Shown here: positions 37,496 to 47,001 of the stretch, in pieces | How the letters are laid out: the number at the start of each line of letters is the position of its first letter | Position numbering within the stretch: position 1 is the stretch's first letter | Assembly: GCA_965250245.1 (NCBI GenBank) | Contig: OZ252296.1 | Span: forward strand, 1,426,001-1,490,000 | Direction of reading: 5' to 3' | Length of the DNA: 64,000 nt | Source of the DNA: JABDIP01 sp965250245 | GTDB taxonomy: Bacteria; Pseudomonadota; Alphaproteobacteria; DSM-16000; Inquilinaceae | Made by a program: the position numbers and the translations under genes | The notes under the pieces: generated by a model | The model's database searches: none | Seen by the model: only the letters and a program-made list of their open reading frames with translations | Told to the model about the DNA's origin: nothing

Positions 37496-38656
37496 ATGAT
37501 GCGGGACGACTTCTTCGTCGGCAGCCGGTCGGAGTTCACGCTCGGCGAGAAGCTCATTCAGATCAACTGGTTCCTGGTGCTGCTGGTGAGCTGTGTCGCC
37601 GGCATCGGCTTCGCCATGCTGTACTCAGCCGCCAATGGCAGCCTGGACCCTTGGGCCTCGCGCCAGATGATGCGTTTCGCGGTCGGGCTGGTGGTGCTGC
37701 TGGTCGCCGCGCTGGTGCATATCCGCACCTGGCTCAGCCTGGCCTATCCGATCTATTTCATCAGCCTGGCGCTGCTGGTGGTGGTCGAGTTCAAGGGCGC
37801 CATCGGCATGGGCGCGCAGCGCTGGATCGATCTCGGCTTCATCCAGCTGCAGCCGTCGGAGATCATGAAGATCGCCATGGTGATGGCGCTGGCGAAGTAC
37901 TTCCACGGTCCCACCCTGGAAGAGATCTGGCGCCCGACCCGGCTGTTCGTTCCGCTGTTCATGGTGCTGGCGCCGGTCGGCCTGGTGCTGAAGCAGCCGG
38001 ATCTGGGCACCGCCATGATCCTGATGATGGTCGGCGGCGCATTGTTCTTCGTGGCCGGGGTGCGGCTGTGGAAGTTCGCCGTGGTGACGGTGATGGGGCT
38101 GGGCGCGATCCCGATCGCCTGGCAGTTCCTGCACACCTACCAGAAGAACCGCATCCTCACCTTCCTGGACCCGGAGAGCGACCCGCTGGGCACCGGCTAC
38201 CACATCACCCAGTCGACCATTGCGCTGGGCTCCGGCGGCGTGTGGGGCCGCGGCTTCATGAAGGGCACCCAGAGCCACCTCAACTTCCTGCCGGAACAGC
38301 AGACCGACTTCATCTTCCCCATGCTGGCGGAGGAGTTCGGCCTGATGGGCGGGCTCGGCCTGCTGTTGCTCTACAGTCTGATCGTGGCCTACGGCATCGC
38401 CATCGGCCTGCGCTCCCGCAATCATTTCGGCCGCCTTCTGGCGATCGGCCTGACGGTCAACTTCTTCCTCTACGTCTTCATCAACATGGCCATGGTGATG
38501 GGGCTGATCCCGGTGGTCGGCGTGCCGCTGCCGCTGATCTCCTATGGCGGCACCGCCATGCTGACGGTGATGTTCGGCATCGGACTGATCATCTCCGTCT
38601 TCATCCACCGCGACGCCCGCATGGGCCGCCGCGCCTTCGAGGACGACTACTTCTAG
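37496..38656 (+). CDS. rodA: rod shape-determining protein RodA (peptidoglycan glycosyltransferase)
   Basis: 386 residues with about ten membrane helices, a SEDS-family enzyme. Family hallmarks are GAQRWIDLGFIQLQPSEIMKI, KQPDLGTAMILM, the FLDPESDPLGTGYHITQS loop, GMKGTQSHLNFLPEQQTDFIF-type sequence with the catalytic acidic region, and GVPLPLISYGGTAML near the end. It polymerises lipid II into glycan strands and works with PBP2. Another ATG lies one codon downstream. Confidence 0.96.
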   Translation: MMRDDFFVGSRSEFTLGEKLIQINWFLVLLVSCVAGIGFAMLYSAANGSLDPWASRQMMRFAVGLVVLLVAALVHIRTWLSLAYPIYFISLALLVVVEFKGAIGMGAQRWIDLGFIQLQPSEIMKIAMVMALAKYFHGPTLEEIWRPTRLFVPLFMVLAPVGLVLKQPDLGTAMILMMVGGALFFVAGVRLWKFAVVTVMGLGAIPIAWQFLHTYQKNRILTFLDPESDPLGTGYHITQSTIALGSGGVWGRGFMKGTQSHLNFLPEQQTDFIFPMLAEEFGLMGGLGLLLLYSLIVAYGIAIGLRSRNHFGRLLAIGLTVNFFLYVFINMAMVMGLIPVVGVPLPLISYGGTAMLTVMFGIGLIISVFIHRDARMGRRAFEDDYF

Positions 38657-38718
38657 AGCGCCCCGGTTCCGAACCGTCTCCTGCCGGTCGCAAGAGCGCC
38701 CGACTGTCCACCCGCCCT

Positions 38719-38844
38719 CACCACACCGCGTCGTCCCCGGACTTGATCCGGGGACCCATGGTTCCGTTTGCTCAGATGGCCGGAGTTTCGCGCCGCAATC
38801 CCGATGGGTCCCCGGATCAAGTCCGGGGACGACGCGGTGTGGTG
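38719..38844. repeat. palindromic intergenic repeat
   Basis: Two ~40-bp arms that are exact or near-exact complements (left begins CACCACACCGCGTCGTCCCC, right ends GGGGACGACGCGGTGTGGTG) flank a ~46-bp loop. The GTCCCCGGACTTGATCCGGG core is a common alphaproteobacterial intergenic palindrome. It lies between rodA and the tRNA gene. Confidence 0.88.
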
Positions 38845-38976
38845 AGGGTGGTGGTCAGGGCGGATCCGATGCGCGACCCATTTCTAAAGCTCATCCTTTA
38901 GAAATTCACCAGGACCCGACGCACCTCTTGCGGCGCGTCGAACCCTCTGCTATCTACCGCGCTCCGCGACGGGTTG

Positions 38977-39052
<76 letters not shown>

Positions 39053-39166
39053 AACCCCGGATCCCCAACATATGAATGCTCTCACGCCGCCCTGCGGCCG
39101 GAGCCGGTTGGAGGTGTGTCATGCGCAAGACCATCCCATACGAGGCCCAGGCCTCCTTTTGAGGTC

Positions 39167-39362
39167 ATGAGCAAGCGCCGCAAGTCGTTCCCGTCCGAGA
39201 CGCGGGTCAAGCGCGGCGATCAGGTGGTGCACGGCGATGTCGAGCTGGTCGAGAAGCTTGGCCGCAAGGACCCGTGCCCCTGTGGCTCCGGCCGCTCCTT
39301 TCAAGCGCTGCTGCCTGAAATCCGGCCGCTACGACGGCGCCGAACGCGCCCACTACTTTTAG
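39167..39362 (+). pseudogene. SEC-C zinc-binding motif protein, frameshifted
   Basis: From ATG 39167 (GAGG 4 bp upstream) the frame encodes MSKRRKSFPSETRVKRG... up to RKDPCPCGSGRSF, the first half of a SEC-C motif. Reading then has to shift by one base in TTTC (39299-39302) to continue as KRCCLKSGRYDGAERAHYF and stop at TAG 39362. That supplies the second Cys pair of CxCGSG...(K)xCC. Unshifted, the frame runs on into unrelated Arg/Pro-rich residues. The extra T is either a real mutation or a sequencing error. The intact product would be about 64 residues. Confidence 0.75.
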
Positions 39363-39588
39363 GGAGCGGTGACGTGGCGATGCGCCGCGATTGCGCCGAG
39401 CCTTCGCCGTCGCCGTTTTCACGATCGATTTCCGATGCCGTCACGGAGGAATCCCGACGCCGTATCTAGGGTGACCATCCGAACACAACGGCAAACCCAC
39501 CAGGGCCGGGCGCGATCGAGATCGGCATGTCGATCGCGCCCGGTCCTCGCTCGGTTGGGGGCCGGCGGAGGTATCGCGAGGTCGATCG

Positions 39589-41502
39589 ATGAAGAAGTTC
39601 ATGGCGTTGGGGATTGGGGCGTTTCTCGGCACATTGGCCACGGCGGCCCAAGGGGTCACGCTGGATGTCTGCCCGTCCGGATGCACCTATTCGACCATCC
39701 AGTCGGCCGTTGACGCGGCCGTGGCGGGCGATGTGATCGACATCGCCGCCGGCACCTATGCCGGGGACGTGGACATCGACACGCCGGACCTCACGATCCA
39801 GGGGGCCGGGGCCGGCAGCACGATCGTCGAGGGTCTGGGATTTGCCTCCTTCATCTTCCGGGCCGCGGCCTCGCCCGCCGCGCTGTCCGACGTCACCCTG
39901 ACGTCGCCGGTGTCGATGGGCTGCCTCTACAATTACGGCGCCGCTCTCACCGTGCGCGACAGCGTCCTGGAGGACTGCACGGCCAATTTCGTGCTGGGGC
40001 CGCAATATGTCGGCGGCGCCATCTACAGCACCGGCGACCTGACCCTGCGCCGGGTGACGGCCCGGAACAATTCCGCGCCCGGCGGGCTGGGCGGCGCGCT
40101 GTATATGGGCTGGGACCCGGCGATCGACGTGCCCGTGCTGCGAATCTTCGACAGCGAATTCACCGGAAACGAGGCCCTGTCCGGTGGCGCGATCTATCTG
40201 GACACCGACGTCGTCGCCTTCATCGACAACACCCAGTTCGTCGACAACGCGGCGGACGGTCAGACCGTCAGCAACAATTACGACGGGCTGGGCGGCGCCA
40301 TCTATTCCGCCGGCGAGCTCACCGTCACGAACAGCACGCTGGACGGTAACTTCGCCGATGAGAGCGGTGGCGGCATCGCCGTGTTCGGCGATCAGGACAC
40401 CCGCATTGCCAACAGCATTTTCACCAACAATTCCACCACCTTCCTCTTCGCCATCCCGCCGGAATTCACCGGCGGCGGCCTGTTCGTCGAGAGCGACGGC
40501 AAGGTGACGGTGTCCGGAACGCTGTTCGAAGGCAACACCGCCCGCACCGGCGGCGCGATCGGCAGCTACAATCTCGTCACCGGCGGCGCGATCACGGTCC
40601 GGGGCAGCAGCCTGGTCTCCAACACCGCCCTGTTCGGCGGCGGCGTGTACGCCCTGGGCGGTCAGCCGACGGTGATCAAGCGCTCGACGATCTCCGGCAA
40701 CCTGGCGACCGCGCTTGGCGGCGGCGGTGGCGTCGTCGCGGCCCTCGCCTCGACGGTCGATCTGCGCAGTACGACCATCTCCGGCAACACCAGTGAGGCC
40801 AGCGCCGGAGGCGTCTACGACGATGGCGGCCTGATCAATCTGCGCAACACGATCATCGCCGGCAATACAGCGATGGTGGCCGGGGCCGGCGGCTCCACGG
40901 ACGATTGCGGCGGCTTCCTGTATTCCGACGACTTCAACCTGATCGGCACGCTGGATGGCTGTGTCATGACCCCCGAGCCGAACGATCTGACGGGCACCGA
41001 CCCCGCTCCCATCGACGCCCTCCTGCTGCCGCCGGCCGACAACGGCCCGCCCACGCCGACCATGCTGCCCGACGTAGGAAGCCCGGCTCTGGATTCCGGC
41101 GGCATGTGCTCGGTCCGCGACCAGCGGGGCCTGCTGCGCCCGGCCGATGGCGGGACCGGCGTGGTCCAATGCGACCGCGGGGCCGTCGAGGTGGATGCCG
41201 ACTGCATCGGGCCGGGTCTGCCGGGCATCGTCGAGCCGGCGGCGGGCTCCGTGGTCGATGCCGGCCGGCCGCTGCTCACCTGGACTCCGGCGAAATCCGC
41301 CGCCTCCTACGACGTCCGGCTGCTCAGCCGTCCCTCGCTGTTCACCCTGACCCTGATCGCGGCATCCAATGGCCGGACGGCAACCAACTGGCGCCCCTCC
41401 GTCTCCCTGACCGCGAATGGCGACTATGCATGGCGCGTCATCGCCCACAGCCATTGCGGCGGCGTCACGCTCGGGCCGTTGATCAATTTCACGGCGCAGT
41501 AG
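39589..41502 (+). CDS. exported right-handed beta-helix protein
   Basis: 637 residues with a signal peptide (MKKFMALGIGAFLGTLATAAQG). After a pectate-lyase-like entry (CTYSTIQSAVDAAVAGDVIDIAAGTYAGDV) it has many beta-helix rungs of the type GGAIYSxGDLTLxxxTxxxN and GGGVYALGGQPTVIKRSTISGN. A segment GSPALDSGGMCSVRDQRGLLRPADGG matches the end of 'choice-of-anchor Q' surface proteins. The last ~95 residues form a fibronectin III-like domain (RPLLTWTPAKSAASYDVRLL). No catalytic site is evident; an extracellular or surface role is inferred. Confidence 0.85.
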   Translation: MKKFMALGIGAFLGTLATAAQGVTLDVCPSGCTYSTIQSAVDAAVAGDVIDIAAGTYAGDVDIDTPDLTIQGAGAGSTIVEGLGFASFIFRAAASPAALSDVTLTSPVSMGCLYNYGAALTVRDSVLEDCTANFVLGPQYVGGAIYSTGDLTLRRVTARNNSAPGGLGGALYMGWDPAIDVPVLRIFDSEFTGNEALSGGAIYLDTDVVAFIDNTQFVDNAADGQTVSNNYDGLGGAIYSAGELTVTNSTLDGNFADESGGGIAVFGDQDTRIANSIFTNNSTTFLFAIPPEFTGGGLFVESDGKVTVSGTLFEGNTARTGGAIGSYNLVTGGAITVRGSSLVSNTALFGGGVYALGGQPTVIKRSTISGNLATALGGGGGVVAALASTVDLRSTTISGNTSEASAGGVYDDGGLINLRNTIIAGNTAMVAGAGGSTDDCGGFLYSDDFNLIGTLDGCVMTPEPNDLTGTDPAPIDALLLPPADNGPPTPTMLPDVGSPALDSGGMCSVRDQRGLLRPADGGTGVVQCDRGAVEVDADCIGPGLPGIVEPAAGSVVDAGRPLLTWTPAKSAASYDVRLLSRPSLFTLTLIAASNGRTATNWRPSVSLTANGDYAWRVIAHSHCGGVTLGPLINFTAQ

Positions 41503-41507
41503 CCGGG

Positions 41508-42440
41508 TCAGCGGCCGTCGACCGCGATGCGCCTTGTGCGCGCTGCCAGGCGCTCGCGGTGCAGGGTGTAGAAGCCGGTGGCGACGATGATCCCGGCGCC
41601 GATCCAGGTCCAGAGATCGGGCAGCTGGTTGAAGACCAGGTAGCCGTACAGCGTGCCCCAGATCAGCAGGGTGTAGTGGAGCGGGGCGAGGACGACGGCC
41701 TGCGCCACCTCCAGGGCTTTGATGACGAGCAGTTCGGCGAGCGCGGCCAGGAGGGCGATGCTGACGAGCAGGGCGACTTCGAGGCCGGTCGCGGGCCATT
41801 GCCAGACGAAGGGCAGGGGCACCGTCAGCAGCAGGCTGCCGACCAGGGCGGTGTAGGCGACGGTCGTCATCGTGCGGTCGGTGCCGCTCAGCACGCGGGA
41901 GAGGACCTGGCGCAGGGCGAACAGGGCGGCCGCGGCCAGCACAAGCATCACCGCAGGGTGGATGACGCCCAGGCCCGGCCGCATCACGATCATCGCGCCG
42001 AGGAAGCCGATGGCGACGGCGGTCCAGCGGCGGATGCCCACCGCCTCTCCGAGAACGAGGGCGCCAAGCACGGTGACCATGAAGGGCGCCACGAAGCTGA
42101 CCGCCACCGCGTCGGCCAGGGGCACGAAGCTGATCGCGGTGACGAACAGTACGGCAGAGGCCGCCGCCATGCCGCCGCGCAGGATCTGCAGGACCGGGCG
42201 GGCCGTGCGCAGGACCGCGCCGCCGCGCAGCGCCAGCAGGATCAGGACCCCGATCAGCAGCCCCGATTGCCGGGTCCAGACGATCTGGATCGGGTGCAGC
42301 GTATCGGTCAGGAACTTGGCCTGGGTGTCGACCGCGGAGAACAGGAACATGCCGGCGGCCATGTAGGCGATGCCAAGACCGCTCTCCGACCGGCGCGGTC
42401 CCGGCTGCTCGATCGCCGGTGACGCCTGCTCAAGCGACAT
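41508..42440 (-). CDS. DMT (EamA) family transporter
   Basis: 310 residues from ATG 42440, 8 bp after GGGAGGA; a longer upstream frame crosses the palindrome at 42564 and is unlikely. Ten membrane helices form two EamA repeats (from IAYMAAGMFLFSAVDTQAKF and from HPAVMLVLAAAALFALRQVLSR). The first repeat has LRGGMAAASAVLFVTAISFVPLADAVAVSFVAPF, typical of the drug/metabolite superfamily. The substrate is unknown. It is divergent from the penicillin-acylase gene. Confidence 0.88.
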   Translation of the reverse strand: MSLEQASPAIEQPGPRRSESGLGIAYMAAGMFLFSAVDTQAKFLTDTLHPIQIVWTRQSGLLIGVLILLALRGGAVLRTARPVLQILRGGMAAASAVLFVTAISFVPLADAVAVSFVAPFMVTVLGALVLGEAVGIRRWTAVAIGFLGAMIVMRPGLGVIHPAVMLVLAAAALFALRQVLSRVLSGTDRTMTTVAYTALVGSLLLTVPLPFVWQWPATGLEVALLVSIALLAALAELLVIKALEVAQAVVLAPLHYTLLIWGTLYGYLVFNQLPDLWTWIGAGIIVATGFYTLHRERLAARTRRIAVDGR

Positions 42441-42563
42441 CGCCCATTCCTCCCGTCGCGCCCTGCGAGAGGAGGGCCCGCTGCCGAAACACCTCGGGCG
42501 ACGATACCGGCAATTCGTCGAATGGGCGCGCGAATTCCGGTCGCCGGCCGCCCGCGACGATCG

Positions 42564-42580
42564 TGTTACACTGTGTAACA
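42564..42580. promoter_or_regulatory. perfect 17-bp palindromic operator candidate
   Basis: TGTTACAC-T-GTGTAACA is a perfect palindrome with a single-base centre, lying between divergent genes 79 bp before the acylase start and 124 bp before the transporter start. Its form suits a TetR-type dimer. No regulator gene is adjacent. Confidence 0.65.
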
Positions 42581-42658
42581 GCTTCTGGAGTTCTTCCTCC
42601 GTTGCGCTATCTGAAGGTCTGAGCGTTTGCGGACGGTTGGACTTTCGGCGGTACGGGC

Positions 42659-44920
42659 ATGGGACGACTGACGATCGCGCTGGCATCCGGCATATCCCTG
42701 CTGTTGGGCGGCTGCGCGCTGTTCGCGCCATTGCCGGAGCCGACGACGCTAGACCAGCGGCTGACGGTGATCCCCACCGACGGGCTGGCGCTTCAGGGCC
42801 GCACGGTCATCCACTGGGACCAGCATCAGATCCCCTTCATTGAGGCCGAGCATGACGTCGATGCCGCGGTCGCGCTGGGGCTGGTGCATGCGCATCTCAG
42901 GCTCGGCCAGATGGAGCTGTTGCGCCGGGTGTCCCAGGGTCGGCTGTCGGAGATGGCCGGGCCGATCGCCGTCGACATCGATCACGGTCTGCGCATCCTG
43001 AACTTCGGCCGCGCCACCGCGGAGACCGAGGCCGCCCTGCCGCCGGAAACCCGCGCCTGGCTGGAAGGCTTCGTCGCCGGCATCAACCACTACCAGCAGA
43101 ACGTCGCCGAGCTGCCGGTCGAATTCGACGTCATGGGGCTCGAGCGCGAGCGCTGGAGCGTCGGCGACGTGCTGACCATCGGCCGGCTCGCCGGCAGCGA
43201 CGTCAACTGGCTGGTCTGGTTCAACCTGCTGCAGTTGCGCACCCGCGACGACTGGCCGGAGATCTGGGCCCGGCTGGTCGAGAACGGCAGCGATTCCGTG
43301 CCCAGCTTCTCCGCCGAGGGGCTGTCGCTGGAAGGCCTGATCTCCCAGACCGCCCGCTCCGGCAGCAACAGCCTGGCGGTGGCCGGCGCGCGCAGTGCCA
43401 GCGGTGCGGCGATCATGGCCAGCGACCCGCATCTCGGCATCCTGCTGCCCAATGTCTGGCTGATCGCCGGCATCCGCTCGCCTTCCTACCACGCGCTGGG
43501 CATCATGGCGCCGGGCCTGCCGATCTTCGCCATCGGCCGCAACCCGGACATCGCCTGGGGCGGCACCAACATGCGCGCCGCCTCCAGCGACCTCCTCGAT
43601 GTCTCCGACCTGCCGGAAAGCGCCTTCACCGAGCGCGAGGAGACGATCCGAGTGCGCTGGTGGTTTGACGACACCGTCACCGCGCGGGACACGCGCTGGG
43701 GGCCGGTGATGTCCGATGTGCCGCAGCTCGCGGAACTGGATGTCGCGCCCTTCGCGCTGCGCTGGACCGGTCACCTGCCCAGCGACGAGATCAGCGCCTT
43801 CCTGGCGCTGAGCCGGGCGCAGGATTTCGAGCAGTTCCGTGCGGCCTTCCAGAGCTTCGCGGTGCCCGGCCAGAACATGCTGTTCGCCGATACCGCCGGC
43901 AATATCGGCCAGGTGATGGCGGTCCAACTGCCGCGCCGCAACGGCACGCCGGCCGACGTGATCCTCGATCGCGCCGCCGCCGCGCCGGCCTGGGACGCGA
44001 TGCAGGGCGTGACCGAGCTGCCCTTCGTGCTGAACCCGCCCGGCGGCGTGCTGGCATCCGCGAACAACCGGCCGGCCAACTCCGACACCAAGGTTGGCTA
44101 TTTCTTCTCCCCCGACGACCGGGTCGCCCGCATGGGCGCGCTGCTCGGCGGAGACGGCACGGTCACGCTGGAAGACCTGCAGCGCCTGCAGCAGGACGTC
44201 TACATGGCGTCGTCCGACGCACTCCGGACCATCGTTGTGGAGCGGATGGACGCGCTCGGCGTGACCGATGCGGCCTCGGCGGAAGAGCGGGCGGTCATCG
44301 ACCTGATGCGCGGATGGGACGGCCAATACACGGAATCCTCCCGTGGCGCGGTGGCCTTCGAGCTGTTCCGCGACGGCTTCACCCGGAGCTTCTACCAGAT
44401 CAGCTTCGGCGAGCAGGATTGGGCGTCCTTCGCCAATGTGGGCCGCATCCGCGTGCTGCTGCGCGAGGACATCGCCGCCGCCGAACCGGACGCCCTGCGC
44501 AGCGCATTGCGGGACGGCCTTGCGGGGGCTGCCGAGCGCATCGGCGAGTTCGCCGAATGGGGCGAGATGCATCGCCTGCAATTGGCGCATCCCTTGTCTA
44601 ACCTGCCCCTGATCGGCGACCGGTTCCGCTTCGGCGATTTCCCGGTCGGCGGCAGCACCGACACGCTGATGAAGACGGCCCATGCGACCACCAGCGAACG
44701 CCATCGCACCCGGTTCGGCGCCAATGCGCGGCACATCTCCGACATGGCCGATCTCGACAGCAACTACTTCGTGCTGCTCGGCGGCCAGGATGGCTGGCTC
44801 AACAGCGAGACCTTCATGGATCAGGTGCCGCTGTGGCGGTCGGGCGACTACATCCAGCTTCCGATGCGCCTGGAGAACGTCCGCGCCCGCGCCGTGCATA
44901 CGACCACGCTCCGGCCCTGA
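42659..44920 (+). CDS. penicillin acylase family lipoprotein
   Basis: 753 residues. A lipoprotein signal (LASGISLLLGGC, lipobox LGGC) anchors it to a membrane. As an Ntn-hydrolase it would be cleaved autocatalytically before Ser236 in GSNSLAVAG, which becomes the beta-chain N-terminal nucleophile. ASDPHLGILLPNVWLIAGI and ALGIMAPGLPIFAIGRNPDIAWGGTNMRA are family hallmarks. The small subunit lies before Ser236. Relatives hydrolyse amide bonds of penicillins, acyl-homoserine lactones or N-acyl amino acids; the substrate is unknown. The GH3 gene begins 27 bp downstream. Confidence 0.92.
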   Translation: MGRLTIALASGISLLLGGCALFAPLPEPTTLDQRLTVIPTDGLALQGRTVIHWDQHQIPFIEAEHDVDAAVALGLVHAHLRLGQMELLRRVSQGRLSEMAGPIAVDIDHGLRILNFGRATAETEAALPPETRAWLEGFVAGINHYQQNVAELPVEFDVMGLERERWSVGDVLTIGRLAGSDVNWLVWFNLLQLRTRDDWPEIWARLVENGSDSVPSFSAEGLSLEGLISQTARSGSNSLAVAGARSASGAAIMASDPHLGILLPNVWLIAGIRSPSYHALGIMAPGLPIFAIGRNPDIAWGGTNMRAASSDLLDVSDLPESAFTEREETIRVRWWFDDTVTARDTRWGPVMSDVPQLAELDVAPFALRWTGHLPSDEISAFLALSRAQDFEQFRAAFQSFAVPGQNMLFADTAGNIGQVMAVQLPRRNGTPADVILDRAAAAPAWDAMQGVTELPFVLNPPGGVLASANNRPANSDTKVGYFFSPDDRVARMGALLGGDGTVTLEDLQRLQQDVYMASSDALRTIVVERMDALGVTDAASAEERAVIDLMRGWDGQYTESSRGAVAFELFRDGFTRSFYQISFGEQDWASFANVGRIRVLLREDIAAAEPDALRSALRDGLAGAAERIGEFAEWGEMHRLQLAHPLSNLPLIGDRFRFGDFPVGGSTDTLMKTAHATTSERHRTRFGANARHISDMADLDSNYFVLLGGQDGWLNSETFMDQVPLWRSGDYIQLPMRLENVRARAVHTTTLRP

Positions 44921-44947
44921 CCCCATCCGGCGCGTTGCCACGATCCG

Positions 44948-46477
44948 ATGCTGAACCTGACGCCCGCCTTGCGGCTCTACGCCGCCCGGCGGCGCCGGCA
45001 GTTGCGCCGCGAGGACCCGGTCGCGCGGCAGGAGCAGGAGCTTCTGCATCTGCTCGATGCCGCCAAGGCCACGTGGTTCGGCCGCGACCACGAGTTCGGG
45101 TCGATCCGGTCGGTCGCCGACTTCCAGGCCAGGATGCCGCTGCGCCGCTACGAGGATTTCTGGCGCGACTATTGGGAGCGGGACTTCCCCCGGCTCTCCG
45201 ACTGCTCCTGGCCCGGCGCCATGCCGTTCTTCGCGCTGACGTCGGGGACCACCACCGGCGGGACGAAGTACATCCCGTGCTCAAACCAGATGAACGCCGC
45301 CAATGTCCGGGCGGCGCTGGACATCCTGGTGCACCACCAGACCGCGCGCCCGGACAGCCGCATCCTCGCCGGCCGCAACTTCGTGCTCGGCGGCAGCACC
45401 GATCTCCGCGAGCTGGCGCCCGGCGTGCTGGCCGGCGATCTCAGCGGCATCGCCGCCCGGCAGACGCCCTGGTGGGCGCGTCCGCGCTATTTCCCGCCAC
45501 GCGCGCTGGAGACGATCTCCGATTGGGAGGTCAAGATCGACCGCCTGGCCGAGGCGTCCATGACCGCGGACATCCGCAGCATCAGCGGCACGCCGAGCTG
45601 GATGCTGCTGTTCTTCGATACGCTGGCCAAGCGGCACCCGGACCGTGACCAGGCCCTGGCCGGCCTCTATCCGGAGCTCGAGCTGGTGATCCACGGCGCG
45701 GTCAACTTCGCGCCCTATCGCAAGCGCTTCGCCGAACTGCTCGCCGGCAGCCGGGCGGAGACCCGGGAGGTCTACGCCGCCAGCGAGGGCTTCATCGCGG
45801 TCGCCGACCGGGGCGACGGCGAGGGCCTGCGCCTGATCGCCGACAACGGCCTGTTCTTCGAATTCGTGCCGCTCGACGAGCTGGACACACCGAACCCGAC
45901 CCGCCACTGGCTCAAGGATGTAGAGACCGGCGTCAACTACGCCGTCATCCTGACCACCAATGCCGGCCTCTGGTCCTACGTTCTCGGCGACACGGTCCGC
46001 TTCATCGAGCGCAGCCCGCCGCGTCTCCTGATCACCGGCCGCACCAGCTACATGCTGTCCGCCTTCGGAGAGCACCTGATCGACGAGGAGATCGAGACCG
46101 CCATCGCCGAAGCCGCCTCGGCCGTCGGCGCCTCGGTCACCGACTACTCGGTCGGCGCCCTGATGCCGGAACAGGCCGGCGACCTCGGCCAGCACCTCTA
46201 CATCGTGGAGTTCGCGGGCGGCATCCCCGACGGCCCGGCGCTGGAAAGCTTCGCCCGAACCCTGGACGGCTCCCTTTCCGCCACCAATGAGGACTACGAG
46301 GCACACCGCGCCGGCGGCTATGGCCTGATGCCGCCCCGCATCCATCCGGTCCCGCCCGGCCGTTTCGCCGCCTGGATGAAGAACCGCGGCAAACTCGGCG
46401 GTCAGCACAAGGTGCCGCGCATCATCACTGACGCGAAGCTGTTCGCGGCACTGCGCCAATTCGCTGGAGCGAGCTGA
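44948..46477 (+). CDS. GH3 family acyl-amide synthetase
   Basis: 509 residues. The adenylating motif TSGTTTGGTKYIP (from about residue 98) and REVYAASEGFIAVAD, NYAVILTTNAGLWSYVLGDTVRFIE and ITGRTSYMLSAFGEHLIDEEIE follow the GH3 family order. Plant GH3 enzymes activate acyl acids such as indole-acetate or jasmonate with ATP and join them to amino acids. Bacterial members are less studied. It is 27 bp after a penicillin-acylase-family gene, so an amide-forming and an amide-cleaving enzyme are probably co-expressed. Confidence 0.9.
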   Translation: MLNLTPALRLYAARRRRQLRREDPVARQEQELLHLLDAAKATWFGRDHEFGSIRSVADFQARMPLRRYEDFWRDYWERDFPRLSDCSWPGAMPFFALTSGTTTGGTKYIPCSNQMNAANVRAALDILVHHQTARPDSRILAGRNFVLGGSTDLRELAPGVLAGDLSGIAARQTPWWARPRYFPPRALETISDWEVKIDRLAEASMTADIRSISGTPSWMLLFFDTLAKRHPDRDQALAGLYPELELVIHGAVNFAPYRKRFAELLAGSRAETREVYAASEGFIAVADRGDGEGLRLIADNGLFFEFVPLDELDTPNPTRHWLKDVETGVNYAVILTTNAGLWSYVLGDTVRFIERSPPRLLITGRTSYMLSAFGEHLIDEEIETAIAEAASAVGASVTDYSVGALMPEQAGDLGQHLYIVEFAGGIPDGPALESFARTLDGSLSATNEDYEAHRAGGYGLMPPRIHPVPPGRFAAWMKNRGKLGGQHKVPRIITDAKLFAALRQFAGAS

Positions 46478-46509
46478 CCGGCTGCGGCCCGGGCGGGGCC
46501 GTCAGGCGC

Positions 46510-47001
46510 TCATGCGGAATAGTCGCCGTGGATCTCGTACACCAGGATCGTGTGGTCTCCGCCGCGGTTCGCCGGAGCGGTGATGCTCGCCATGCTCTGC
46601 AGGAGCGCGCGGTGGATGTGGTGGGACAACTCGCGATGGCGCGCATGGCCGCGATCGCGTGCGCCGTCGATGGCCGGATCATTGTGGGGATTGGGCGCGT
46701 TCATCTCCGAGTATCCACCCTGGAACTCCGTCGGGATGATGACGCATGCGATGGTGGACGGGTTCGGCGCGCCGTTCTTCTGGATCTGGATGTTGACCGC
46801 GGCCGGCGGCGGGTTCTGCCGGTCGGCACGGAATTCGTCACTGTCGTAGAAGGTCCCGATATTGCCCCAGACATTGGACGCGTTGACCTGGGCGATGACG
46901 TGGTGCGCGTCGCGTCGGCAGCGGTCGTTGAGCGCGTAAGGATAGGCGCGTGTCCGCACGTCGTTTCCGCCTTGTGTTCGAATGCGGTGTCCGATCGGCA
47001 T
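46510..47001 (-). CDS. hypothetical protein
   Basis: 163 residues from ATG 47001 with a GCGAGG site upstream; the frame continues to 47085 but that extension looks non-coding. The protein is soluble, rich in Asn, His and Arg. It has a beta-like N-terminal half (HHVIAQVNASNVWGNIGTF, IACVIIPTEFQGGYSEMN) and a His-rich helix (HARHRELSHHIHRALLQ). I recognise no family. It is convergent with the GH3 gene. Confidence 0.55.
   Translation of the reverse strand: MPIGHRIRTQGGNDVRTRAYPYALNDRCRRDAHHVIAQVNASNVWGNIGTFYDSDEFRADRQNPPPAAVNIQIQKNGAPNPSTIACVIIPTEFQGGYSEMNAPNPHNDPAIDGARDRGHARHRELSHHIHRALLQSMASITAPANRGGDHTILVYEIHGDYSA

Noticed and set aside
39466..41799. A 777-codon minus-strand frame opposite the beta-helix gene
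   Set aside because: The plus strand encodes a coherent exported beta-helix protein; the antisense product is Gly/Arg/Asp-rich with no fold or family, a GC-rich shadow. Other long antisense frames (for example at 12079-14916, 42749-45091 and 51175-54021) were dismissed for the same reason.
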